64,000 nucleotides of DNA, taken from contig NC_068910.1 in NCBI RefSeq assembly GCF_023091745.1, forward strand, positions 135,611,170-135,675,169, in the 5' to 3' direction. The stretch comes from Budorcas taxicolor. Lineage: Eukaryota > Chordata > Mammalia > Artiodactyla > Bovidae. Positions 54,576 to 64,000 of the stretch are shown here, piece after piece. A program made the position numbers and the translations under genes. The first letter of the stretch is position 1. Every line of letters starts with the position of its first letter. The notes beneath the pieces are model-generated. The model saw nothing but the letters and a program-made list of their open reading frames with translations, ran no database searches and was not told the DNA's origin.

Positions 54576-55231
54576 CAAGTCGTAATCCAATTGTTTCGCT
54601 TAATCCAAAAATTCCCTAAAATCATTATTTTTTTGATGAAAGGGCTAAAAAATCACATTTTTTCATTCTTCTGGGAATTCAAATAAATGTTAAGAGAGAA
54701 AAAAAAAAATTAGCCTTAGAGCAGGAGGCCCACCTTGCTAGTATAATTTGGGGGATTTTAAAAAGGGCAAAATTATCTCCCATACTGTCCTGAAACTACA
54801 CCATGAACATTACATTATATAATGTAATGAAAACTTATATAAATATCTATTAAACAGCAGTGCATTAAAGAGGATAACAGTCATTCACTGTTTAGGATGA
54901 GCTGCTTTCCTCCTAATTCTGGCTGAGAACACTGAGGCTATGATTATCAAATCTTTTTTTTCTTCTTACAAGACAGAAACTTTTTTCCCAAATAAAACAG
55001 CTGACTTTGCAATCTCAATTAGCTTGAGATTAAAGTAATTAAATTGACCCAGAAGACTGAAAAAGTAGGAATGTTTTTTAAAGGTTAAATCATTTGTTAT
55101 GCATTCTGAAGTATTTAGGGAGAGGTGTGCTGATGACTGCAATCTATTTTGAAATGAATCAAAAAACAAGATGGCTTGCAGGATGGATAGAAGAATGGGT
55201 AGATGGATGGATATATGATTAAAAACAAGCA
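54576..55231. other. Unassigned AT-rich sequence
   Basis: An 88-codon minus frame at 54966-55232 has no domain. Includes (GGAT/AGAT)n-like text at 55180-55215. Confidence 0.35.
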
Positions 55232-55335
55232 TGTGTGCTCAGCTGCTCAGTTGTGTCTGACTCTGTCAGGCTCCTCTGTCCATGGGATTCTCCAGGCAGA
55301 AATATTGGAGTGGGTTGTCATTTCCTCCTCCAGGG
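55232..55335 (-). repeat. Bov-tA fragment, antisense
   Basis: GTGTGCTCAGCTGCTCAGTT to CATTTCCTCCTCCAGGGGA. The tRNA-like head and the CCCATGGACTG segment are absent. Confidence 0.88.
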
Positions 55336-55339
55336 GAAA

Positions 55340-55455
55340 AGCAAGTATAGTAAAATGTTAGTATTAGAATATAGGTGGTGGGTATTCCAGTGGTCCCTAC
55401 TAAAGTTTTTTCAACTTTGCTCTATGTTAAAAATTTTCATAATAAAAATTTGGAG
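55340..55455 (+). repeat. Old L1 3' end
   Basis: GGTGGGTATTCCAGTGGTCC, TTTTTTCAACTTTGCTCTAT and AAAATTTTCATAATAAAAAT. Confidence 0.6.
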
Positions 55456-55769
55456 AAATTGCTAATAATATTTAATAACTGCCCACATTCCTTGTCATAA
55501 ATATAAAAACCAAGCAATTTAAAACTTCCATAGGAGTTATAACTATCTATAATATAGTATCATATTATTTGAATTATTAGATCATTATGCATCTGAACTG
55601 TTAGGATATAATGAGGAGGTGACACCTATATTGGTCCCTGAAGAATGAATAGGAGTTCAGCAGTTGGAGAAGGCCTGAAAAGGGGCCTTTCCCACAGAGG
55701 AAGGGTGTAAGTTAGTCAAGGGTATTCCAGGATGGCTGGGGCTTGTGACATTGACACTGAGTTTTGCTG

Positions 55770-55955
55770 GACTCACAGACTAAGTTTGAATTGCAGCTCT
55801 GACATTCTGTGGCTGTCCCAAACCTATGAGAGCCTCAATTTACCAAGTCTACAGTGAGGAAGAGAATATTTACTTGCTAGGATTTTCTGAAGATTATTTT
55901 ATGTAGAGCACTTATTCTAAGGTGAGCACTCCACAAGCATTAGTTATTACAGCTA
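55770..55955 (+). repeat. MIR SINE
   Basis: GGACTCACAGACTAAGTTTG, TTGCAGCTCTGACATTCTGT and GCCTCAATTTACCAAGTC. Confidence 0.75.
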
Positions 55956-56351
55956 ATAGCCCAGAAGGCGCTCTGGGAGCTTGAATACTATCCCACTGAG
56001 CTGGTCAGTTATCAGGAATCCATATCATTTCATTCCTGAGGTGTGCTCTTTCTCAAGGGAACTAAGGTCAGTGGTTGAGTGGGAGTGATGTATTTCCACT
56101 CTGAGTAGTAAGCCTCAGTTATCACCTGTAACCCTTTCCGTGCCTAATCTCTCACAGACTCTGGGTGATGTCTCCCCTGAATGTCCCAAGGCCCATACCC
56201 TGCAGCTCACAGGGAAGGGAGAAGGTGTTGCAGCCCCTCTGTGTTATTTAACACCAGCTCCCTGTTTGTACAGAGGAACTCTGCCTTCCCTCTAACCTGA
56301 CACTATCTTGTTAGTGAAGTCCACAACATTTCTTTATTGACAAAGCCTTGT

Positions 56352-56353
<2 letters not shown>
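55956..56353. other. Unassigned sequence
   Basis: Nothing recognised. Confidence 0.35.

Positions 56354-56397
<44 letters not shown>
56354..56397. repeat. (CA)22 microsatellite
   Basis: A perfect run of CA for 44 bases. Confidence 0.97.
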
Positions 56398-56398
<1 letters not shown>

Positions 56399-56470
56399 TC
56401 TCTCATTCAGTCTTGACAAAACCCTGTGAGGTCAGCAAGGCGGCTATTATTGTCAACCAGAGCCACTGCA
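56398..56470 (-). repeat. MIR scrap, antisense
   Basis: TCTCATTCAGTCTTGACAAA, ACCCTGTGAGGTCAGCAAGG and CTATTATTGTCAACC. Confidence 0.6.
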
Positions 56471-57042
56471 AGAGTGAGGTGATCAGAGAAAACAAACCTG
56501 TGATACTGAACGGAAGTGACAAGTTTGAAACAAATACATTATTGGTTAGATGCCTATCAGAGAGAGAGTGTGGGCCTCTCTACACAAAGGTGATACCACC
56601 AGCCATGTGTCAGCAAGGTACTATCACCCCAGTAGGAGCAGATTTGCATTTTTTAAGACCTGTGGCCAGATGCAGCCTGTGGCTATGGGACGGGATGGAG
56701 GACACTGACTTCTGTGGGTTCCAAAGGCTGACCCTGACCACACAGGGAAGCTGGTTGACTCTTTTGTAGCCCCGAGGAGATGGAAGTCCGCAGAGTAGCA
56801 CTCTCCACACCCTGGCTGCCTGGAATTGCCATAGGAAGAGCCCAAAGGAAGAAGAGCCTCTGTGGCCTCCAGCCTTTCTCCAGGTGGAGGGAGCCCATCC
56901 TAGACGAAGATTCTTCTCACAGGAGCCTCTGTGGAGGCTGGCTGACCAGGGGTGCTAGGCTCCGAGTAGGAAAAAGAGATCCGAATTTTAAACCAGTGCT
57001 TGGAAACCACTGCTTTGTGTTCCCTGTGGCACCTTGTCCATC
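56471..57042. other. Unassigned sequence
   Basis: The 118-codon + frame at 56413-56769 starts in MIR. Frames on both strands overlap. No gene called. Confidence 0.4.
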
Positions 57043-57139
57043 AGTTCAGTTCAGTTCAGTTACTCAGTCGTGTCCGACTCTTTGCGACCCCATGAATCGC
57101 AGCACACCAGGCCTCCCTGTCCATCACCAACTCCCGGAT
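57043..57139 (-). mobile_element. BovB 3' end, antisense (about 97 bases)
   Basis: CAGTTCAGTTCAGTTCAGTT, then CTCAGTCGTGTCCGACTC and CATCACCAACTCCCGGA. Strong 5' truncation. Confidence 0.9.
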
Positions 57140-57444
57140 CATTTCATCTTTCTGGTCTAGCGTTCTCACCTCCTGCACACTGGTGGGTAGCCCTTTCAGA
57201 AAGCTACAGTTCTCATCAAAAGTGTGGTCAGTGACTAAATTCAAATGATGCAACTCCTCACTTATTTGTCCAAGTTCAGAGTGGGATCCAGGTCCCAGAA
57301 GCAAGTGCAAAGGGGCCCCAACAGTACAACCAGCTGCTCACAAAACAGGGAGCTGTTGTGTTTAAACCCAGGCAGGTGGACAGCTTCCCGGGAATGAGGA
57401 TACTTAAGGATGACAAAAAGTATTTTTTCAACTTTGTTATTAAA
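57140..57444. other. Unassigned sequence
   Basis: Nothing recognised. Confidence 0.3.
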
Positions 57445-57570
57445 GTTGTCTTAATACAGTAATAACCTTGCAGCACAGGCATTCCCATTTTACTGGAAGA
57501 ATATTGAGGCCAAGAAATTGAGTGATGTACCCAAGATGAGAGCCAGGCTTTGAACCTGTTCCATCTGTCC
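57445..57570 (-). repeat. MIR fragment, antisense
   Basis: CATTCCCATTTTACTGGAAG, GAGGCCAAGAAATTGAGTGA and CCAGGCTTTGAACCTGTTCC. Confidence 0.75.
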
Positions 57571-57809
57571 CCTAATGGTAACCATAAGATTATTTTCTGT
57601 AACAAATTCATCATTAAGAGAGGAAGCCAGAGAAACAAATCATGAGGTCTCAATTCTAAAGGCTTTTTTGCTCCAATCCTCAATTTGCATGTTCTTTTTT
57701 AATGAGTCAATATTCTTTGCAAATTTTGTGAATGAATTAATTTGATCAAAGATACAACTGGGGCTTTGCTTTTATATGTATTCTGCATTTTCTTTTACAT
57801 GATCAAAAC

Positions 57810-58022
57810 TTAAAAATCTTTGGATGTAAAGGTCCACATTTTGGATATTTCTCCAAAGAAGACATAAAAATGGTCAGTAATCACATGGCAAATGCTCAAC
57901 CTTATTCGTCATCAGGGAAATACAAATCAAGGCAACAAAGTGATACACTTCACATGCTGGGATGTCTGTAATAAAAATGACAGAAAATGACCAGTGTTGG
58001 TGAGAATGAGGAGAAACTGGAG
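57810..58022 (+). repeat. L1 ORF2 end region, sense
   Basis: TTTCTCCAAAGAAGACATAA, CATCAGGGAAATACAAATCA and GTTGGTGAGAATGAGGAGAA. Confidence 0.85.
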
Positions 58023-58059
58023 CATTAGTAATGTTGCAGACATCATGCTCTTTACTTCT

Positions 58060-58640
58060 AAATAATTCATTATATATTTTCTAAGGACAAGGATAGACTT
58101 ACATAACCAGAGGACAGTGATCAAAATTTGGTAAATTGACATTGTTGTGTAGTCGCTTAGTTGTGTCCAGCGCTTGTGCAACCCCAGGTAGACGGCCAGA
58201 TTCCTCTGTCCATGGGATTTCCTAGGCAAAAATACTGGAGTGGGTTGCCATTTCCGTTCTCCAGGGGATCTTCCTGACCCAGAGATCAAACCCACGTCTC
58301 CTGCACTGGCGGGTGGATTCTTTACTGCTGAGCCACAGGGGGAGCCCAGTAAATTAACATTGATATAATTCTATTATTTCAAATGTTGTCTGTATTCAAA
58401 TTTTACCAAGTACCCCATAAAGCCCGTATAGTATTTCGATCATTTGGTTAAGGAGGCATTTGCCAGTTTTTCCACTATAAAGCTGTTACTTTTGCATTAA
58501 CAAGTAATGAAATAAGAAGATACTTTAAGACTATATTAATATCTTGTTTCCCAACATAATTTCACGTTTAGTTTTATCATCCCTTGTGATTCTTGCCTGT
58601 AGGACGCACTTTGAAAAATACATTCTTGCATTCAGATTTC
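58060..58640 (-). repeat. Old L1 3' UTR, antisense, split by Bov-tA
   Basis: CTTACATAACCAGAGGACAG and AATTTGGTAAATTGACATTG before; TATTTCAAATGTTGTCTGTA, CTATATTAATATCTTGTTTC and GTGATTCTTGCCTGTAGGAC after. Confidence 0.7.
58142..58350 (-). repeat. Bov-tA SINE, antisense, with target duplication
   Basis: TTGTTGTGTAGTCGCTTAGT to GAGCCACAGGGGGAGCCC. GTAAATTGACATTG before and GTAAATTAACATTG after differ at one base. Confidence 0.9.
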
Positions 58641-59564
58641 AGTCACTTGACTGTGCTTTTCTGAAATATTACATTCTCTTAAGCTTACCAAAGAGCACAA
58701 GTCCTGTTTTAGTTAGGTTCTTTTCATTGCCATGAGGCAACACGTGGGCCAGCCTATGCAGGTGGTGATGGTGGTGAAGTACTACCGTGGAACACCATGG
58801 AGCTTGGAAATGAACCCAGCAATTTCCAAGAAACACCAGGAACCAGAGAGGCAGCCTTGAGCCATTCTCTCCACCCTCCCTCCCAGCCTGTGCAGTTCAT
58901 CCTCTTGTCATTCTCCCTAGTATCTTCTCTGATCTCTGCTCCCCGTTGACTGTCTCATTCTTTTCTGTCCTGTTCTGTTTTTCTATGCCTTGTCATCTAG
59001 CTTCTAACTGCTTCCTCATGGCAAATCCCTCAAGATTCAATTCCACCTTCTCTCTCTGTGCCTCTTGGCTCCAATTTCACTGCCAATTACCTAATTCTCT
59101 CCCTCGTCTCTCTGCACTGAGATCACTCATGGTTGCCGGCCGCATGTAAGGATTGACCTCTGTGGGTCAGGTACTTTCTGTCAGCTTGGTGGAGGTACAG
59201 ATAGTGGTGAGCTCACATCTTCTGAGGACTGCCCCTCCAGAGGGACTGTGGTTGTGTTGGACAGAGATATGTACCTGGACAGTGGAAGTTACATTAGTAC
59301 ATCAACCATGTCACAGTCAGACCACGTGATCTAAAACCTCTACCCCTTTCAGGTATGAGAGAGAGGTGCTGTCTGGAAGCCCTGATTCAAATGTCAAATG
59401 TTAGAATTTTCAGGATATTTTAAAGGTTTATGTGTAACGCATTTTAAGCTTGACAAATGTTTCCTGAGTACCTGAGAAGAACTTTTGAAAAAAATGTACA
59501 TTCCTGGAAATTTGGGGACAAAAGATTACCACTATCGCACTCCCTTTAGGAACTCCCACCTTTA
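58641..59564. other. Unassigned sequence
   Basis: Pyrimidine-rich at 58900-59110. No gene or repeat recognised. Confidence 0.4.
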
Positions 59565-60248
59565 TTTCATTTTCCTCTTTAAAAAAAAAGTTTGAAACAT
59601 ATGAAATTTACAGGAAAGTTAAAAGAAAGTATAATGCTAAATTTGCTAGTTGGTAGTAATTTGCTTTAATTCTCTCTGTTGAGCCATTTGAAGGAAGATT
59701 GTATAAACTGTAGACATTGTGAAATTTCACCCCCAAATATTACAGCACGCATTTCCTAAGAATAAGACATTTTTGTACATAACCACAGCATCATTATCGT
59801 ACCTGAGAAAGTTAGCAATAATCTGGTAATATCATCTGTACATAATACTATCTAAAAAGACATCATTTAGTACACACATAAATTTCCCCAATTGTCTCAA
59901 ATTTTTCTTTTAGAGATTTTTTAAAAATCCACTCAAGTTACATGCATTAGATTTGACTGTATTATGTTTCTTCGTCACTTCTAATCAGACCTCTTCCCTC
60001 CCCTGTCTTTCTTTGTTTTTTAAAATTGACTTTTTTTAAAGAGTCAAAGCCAGTTGTCTTGTAAAACATCTTACAGTCTGTATCTTTCTAATTGTTTCAT
60101 TTTGACTGGGCTCAGGGCAAACAATTTTTGGCAAGGGTACTACCGAGGTGGGACTTTGTTTCCAAAGGCAGGACACCTGGAGACTCAGGATGCAGGTGGT
60201 TTCATCAGGGGAGATGCTAAATATGACCATCTGGAGACAGTTGAGGGT
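59565..60248 (-). repeat. Old L1 3' UTR, antisense
   Basis: ATTTACAGGAAAGTTAAAAG, TTTGTACATAACCACAGCAT, AATTTCCCCAATTGTCTCAA and TTTTTGGCAAGGGTACTACC. Same part of L1 as 58060-58640 but a longer piece. Confidence 0.7.
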
Positions 60249-60964
60249 TTTTTTTTTGTTGTTGTTGTTTTTTTTGCTGAGACTCAGAGACTAGAGCTCC
60301 TTGCCTGAGGCATTCAAATACTTCTTGGTAGTAGGAATTATTTGAAGTGGTCATAGACTGGGATTTCTGTTCTTCATTATCTATTCTCTGTGGTCTGTAA
60401 CCAGCTGCCCTTCCCTTTCTCCCAGGATCCCAAGTGGGATTTGCTCTTTTATTTTTAAACAAGGGCAGACTCCTTTGCTGTGGAGTCCTCTCCCTAACAC
60501 CTGTGACTTGTGTTCTGGCATGTCACTGTCATATGTTTACACCCCACACTTGTGCCAACTCTGCTTCTAGAGATTCTGCTCCTCGTCCCCCACCCCCAAC
60601 CAGTCTATAAATATTTGCTTCTAACACCAAGTACCTCTGAGAGTTCTCCACTTTCACCTACAAACCTCTTTCTTTAAAGCCTTTTTTAGCTTATCTGATT
60701 ATTTTGCAGAGAAAATTTTCAATTACGTGCTAATGTATGGATAACACTCTTAGCACTTGCTAATAGTGCCCTTAGCAAAGAGGTTGCAGCCCCAGCTCTG
60801 GTGGCAGCTGCTAATAGTAGTAGCAGCAGCTGGAGAGGGTGGGAAGGTGAGGGAGTGAGGAGGTGATGTTCAGGGTGCCTCTGAGTACTAGAAATCCAGC
60901 ATCCTTTGTGAAAATGAAGCAGAAAACACCAACAAAGCAAACCCAAAGCTCGGGTCAGAATTAC

Positions 60965-60967
<3 letters not shown>
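60249..60967. other. Unassigned sequence
   Basis: T-rich run at 60246-60277. Nothing else recognised. Confidence 0.35.

Positions 60968-61009
<42 letters not shown>
60968..61009. repeat. (GT)21 microsatellite
   Basis: A perfect run of GT for 42 bases, directly beside the 3' end of an antisense Bov-tA. Confidence 0.97.
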
Positions 61010-61011
<2 letters not shown>

Positions 61012-61210
61012 GTTCCCAGTCCTGTCTGATTCTTTGTGACCCCATGGACTGTGGCCCACCAGGCTCCTCTGTCCATGGGATTCTCCAGGCGAGAATATTG
61101 GAGTGGGTAGCCATTCCCTTCTCCAGGGGATCTTTCCAGCCCAGGGACTGAACCTGCATTTTTTGCATTGGCAGGCAGATTCTTTGCTGTTTGAGTGACC
61201 AGGGAAGCCC
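61010..61210 (-). repeat. Bov-tA SINE, antisense
   Basis: AGTTCCCAGTCCTGTCTGAT to GAGTGACCAGGGAAGCCC. Confidence 0.92.
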
Positions 61211-61437
61211 AGAGTTATTCCTCAGTATTCCCAAACTTTGAGTATGAGGAGCCCTTTGTATGCACTAAAATATCTATAGATCAGCCCTTACCTGATGGCT
61301 GTGTTTTACTATCTGCTGATTAAGACATTACATAGCAACAGAAAGCTAGTTGGAATTAATAACCCTTAAAAGACCTTGTATTTTATTAATACAGGAAAAC
61401 CTACATCTGTTTGAAGAAAAAAATAGTGTACATTTGT
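61211..61437. other. Unassigned sequence
   Basis: Nothing recognised. Confidence 0.3.
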
Positions 61438-61568
61438 GTTTGTCAGCTGTTTAGTCGCCAAGTTATGTCTGACTCTTTGCAATCCTGTGGGCTGTAGCCC
61501 ACCAGGTTCCTTTGTCCATGGGATTTCCAGCATGCATACTGGAGTGGATTGCCATTTCCTTCTCCAGT
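61438..61568 (-). repeat. Bov-A SINE, antisense
   Basis: CAGCTGTTTAGTCGCCAAGT to GCCATTTCCTTCTCCAG. Confidence 0.88.
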
Positions 61569-62561
61569 GTTTGTCAGAGGACCTGACAAAAACAGGGACA
61601 CTGCTGCCATTCTGTTTTTTGATTCTTTTGATGATAGAGATAGAAATTTCAGGACTTCAAGAAGAAGAGACCAATGTAGTCATGACGATGGATAAGGAAG
61701 CACTGCCCCAGCTTACAGCTCAGCCACTCCTGGCAGGATCAGGATGCTCCTTCCAAAAGGAGTAAATGTTCCCATCCCTTCCCCTCATTCCACCCAGCCC
61801 GTGGGGCCATCCAGTCATTCTCCTTTCACTTCACTTGGCTCAATGAAGCAGAAGCTTCTCCCTATTGTTTTGTAGAAACAGATAAACAAGCATAATTTCT
61901 AAAACAGGAGTTTTTGCAGCGGATACACATTCTTCCTCCTCACTGTTAGTGTCCTCCTGTTTCAGAATACAGTCTTGGTGCATGTTGTTTTATGAAATAC
62001 ATTTATTTTCACCACGTATTTATGATGACCAGATCTGGAAAGAGAAAAACCAGACAGAAAGCCAATTGTCTTTCTGTCTAAAAAAAGGAATATTCTGTAT
62101 AGACAAGGGATGAATGTGGGGTTGAATCACAGGTTTTTATGATATCTGATTAGAAAACATAGTATCAACGTGAATGGTTATATAAGGGATGCCACTAAGC
62201 ATTTGAGGTCCTAATATTTCAAGGACTTCTTAAAGAGGAACCAGGAAGGACAGTTTGTGATGACACAAACAGAATAGATAGAAGATAGAGAAAAAATATA
62301 AATGCAACACTAAGAGGGCCTCACACATGAGGTGGGATTTATAACCTTAATATCTCCAAGTCAGATGTGTTACAGACAGTATAGAATCTTGTCTCCTGCC
62401 CACATCTAGGTCAATGGCATCTTGTCCCTTCAAAACTTTTCACTAATAAGAAATTCACAGTCTCTGACTCAAGTAATATCCATGATAACTATGACAGGAT
62501 AAAAGATAATAGAGATATTATAGAAATCATTAGTTGAATACATGAATATAGGACTTATTTG
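61569..62561. other. Unassigned sequence
   Basis: AT-rich unique text. The frame 61436-61765 starts in the SINE and shows no domain. An imperfect inverted repeat CAGAAAGCCAATTGTCTTTCTG lies at 62054-62075. Confidence 0.4.
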
Positions 62562-63348
62562 TTGTTCAGATGCTCAGTCATGTCTGACTCTTTGTGACCC
62601 CACGGACTGCAGCACACCGGGCTTCTCTGTCCTTCACCATCTCCCGGAGCTTGGTCAAACTCATGTCCATTGAGTCAGTGATGCCATCTAACCATCTCAT
62701 CCTCTGTCATCCCCTTCTCCTGCCTTCAGTCTTTCCCAGCATCAGAGTCATTTCCAATGAATCAGCTGTTTCCAATGTATCAGGTGGCCAAAGTATTGGA
62801 GCTTCAGCATCAGTCCTTCCAATGACTATTCAGGGTTGATTTCTTTTAGGATGGACTGGTTGGATCTCCTTGCAGTCCAAGGGACTCTCAAGAGTCTTCT
62901 CCAACACCATAGTTCAAAAGCATCAACTCTCTGGCACTCAGCTTTCTTTATGGTCCAACTCTCACATCCATATATGACTACTGGAAAAACCATAGCTTTG
63001 TTGACAAAGTAATGTCTCTGCTTTTTAATATGCTGTCTAGGTTAGTCATAACTTTTCTTCCAAGGAGCAAGCGTCTTTTAATTTCATGGCTACAGTCACC
63101 ATCTACAGTGATTTTGGAGCCCAAGAAAGTAAAATCTGTCACCGTTTCCATTGTTTCACCATCTATTTGCCGTGAGGTGATGGGACCGGATGCCATGATC
63201 TTTGTTTTTTGAATGTTGAGTTTAAGCCAGCCTTTTCACTCTCTTTCACCTTCATCAAGCGGCTCTTTAGTTCCTCTCTGCTTTCTGCCGTAAAGGTGGT
63301 GTCATCTGCATATCTGAGGTTATTGTTATTCCTCCTGGCAATCTTCCA
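62562..63348 (-). mobile_element. BovB LINE fragment, antisense (about 790 bases)
   Basis: Reverse of BovB from GATGCTCAGTCATGTCTGAC to CTGAGGTTATTGTTATTCCT. On the minus strand it starts just before YADD (TATGCAGATGACACC is present, about 63299-63313) and is then broken by indels. It lacks the first RT motifs and the endonuclease. Confidence 0.93.
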
Positions 63349-63349
63349 T

Positions 63350-63537
63350 GTGTGTCTAGTTGCTCAGTCATGTCCAACTCTGTGACCCCATGGACTGCAG
63401 CTCGCCAGGCTCCTCTGTCCATAGGGATTCTCCAGGCAAGAATACTGGAATGGGTTGCCATGCCCTCCTCCAGGGGGTCTTCCCAACCCAGGGATCGAAC
63501 CCACCCTGCAGGCAGATTCTTTACTGACTGAACCACC
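63350..63537 (-). repeat. Bov-tA SINE, antisense, next to BovB
   Basis: GTGTGTCTAGTTGCTCAGTC to TTTACTGACTGAACCACCA. Confidence 0.9.
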
Positions 63538-64000
63538 ACTATATAAAAAAAAAATGGATTTAGCATTTTCTGCTTCCACACTTGGAAAAAACTCTTCAAC
63601 TTCATTATCTGGTTTAACAAAAACAGGTGCAAGTAGATTCTGTTAATGCCGTCTGCTTCTCATGTCAGGATCTCAGGTCTTATACTGGATACTTTCCGAA
63701 TGGTCACCCAGACCAGGAGGAAACATGGTGCTTATCAGGCTCTACTTGGAACATGGGTTGATTTGCAGTTCTTTTGTATTACTCTATGGCTCCCACTGTG
63801 GTTCAAGCCCATGAAATAGGCACCCTTGATCCAAGCCCCTTTAATATAATGAGGGGAGGTTCCAGGTTATCTCATTTAAATTATTAACATCATACGTCAT
63901 GTGTACCCTCCATCATAATCGTTCTTCGTTCACTTCTTTTTTCTCCACCAAAAATGTATCTAAGATGAGTAACATCTGATTTAAAAATGGATGTATTTTT
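63538..64000. other. Unassigned sequence at the window end
   Basis: No repeat, exon or promoter recognised. Confidence 0.35.

Noticed and set aside
60719..61234. 171-codon minus frame with a Thr-His repeat
   Set aside because: The THTHTH run is the translated GT microsatellite and the rest is Bov-tA.
49500..64000. Search for the NRROS coding exon with signal peptide
   Set aside because: No frame matching the leucine-rich-repeat protein or its signal peptide was found; it presumably lies beyond the window.
1..64000. CRISPR arrays, bacterial operons, phage genes
   Set aside because: Regular repeats here are SINE tails and microsatellites; gene structure and repeats are those of a mammal.

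Overview
This is a piece of ruminant nuclear genome, most likely from a bovid such as cattle. The evidence is dense interspersion of repeat families confined to or typical of ruminants: BovB (RTE-type) LINE fragments ending in the tandem GAACT tail, Bov-tA and Bov-A2 SINEs with (AGC)n tails, and CHR-type tRNA-Glu SINEs of cetartiodactyls. These sit on an older mammalian layer of MIR, L2, L1M, a MaLR LTR, hAT DNA elements and a probable CR1/L3 relic. No bacterial, phage or CRISPR-like sequence was seen. The species cannot be decided from this window. Layout: bases 1-4091 are the last part of an intron, carrying old L1, CHR and MIR sequence. Bases 4092-4277 are the terminal coding exon of FBXO45 on the + strand, the only protein-coding segment I can name. 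It is followed by a long AT-rich, SINE-free stretch to about 9.5 kb that most likely holds the FBXO45 3' UTR, with candidate AATAAA signals near 5.2, 5.8, 6.6, 7.7 and 8.3 kb. From about 9.5 to 49 kb the DNA is intergenic and crowded with nested transposons: BovB copies at 9.6, 10.8, 24.0, 26.6, 29.0, 40.3 and 42.4 kb, old L1 tracts at 16.3-17.1, 18.2-19.1, 21.9-23.3 and 36.6-38.3 kb, several dozen SINEs, and L2 tracts at 44-48 kb. At 49.06-49.46 kb there is one CpG-rich promoter-like island with a candidate first exon ending at a GTGAGT splice donor (49382-49387) on the + strand. Its distance and orientation downstream of FBXO45 fit the first, non-coding exon of NRROS (LRRC33), the + strand neighbour of FBXO45 in the human map. 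This is a synteny inference, since no NRROS coding exon was found before 64 kb. Bases 49.4-64 kb would then be the first intron of that gene, filled with MIR, L1, Bov-tA and BovB, a (CA)22 and a (TG)21 microsatellite. How it works together: the window joins the end of one gene (FBXO45, a neuronal atypical F-box/SPRY ubiquitin-ligase subunit) to the probable start of another, with a repeat-filled spacer of about 41-45 kb. I found no new biological system. The most useful observations are genomic archaeology: shared target-site duplications around composite insertions (17.2-17.7, 34.3-34.7 kb), a 74-base duplication flanking a SINE (16.7-17.1 kb), a BovB copy whose reverse-transcriptase YADD tyrosine is a stop codon (42.7 kb), and one unassigned ancient repeat family present twice (30.0 and 51.3 kb).
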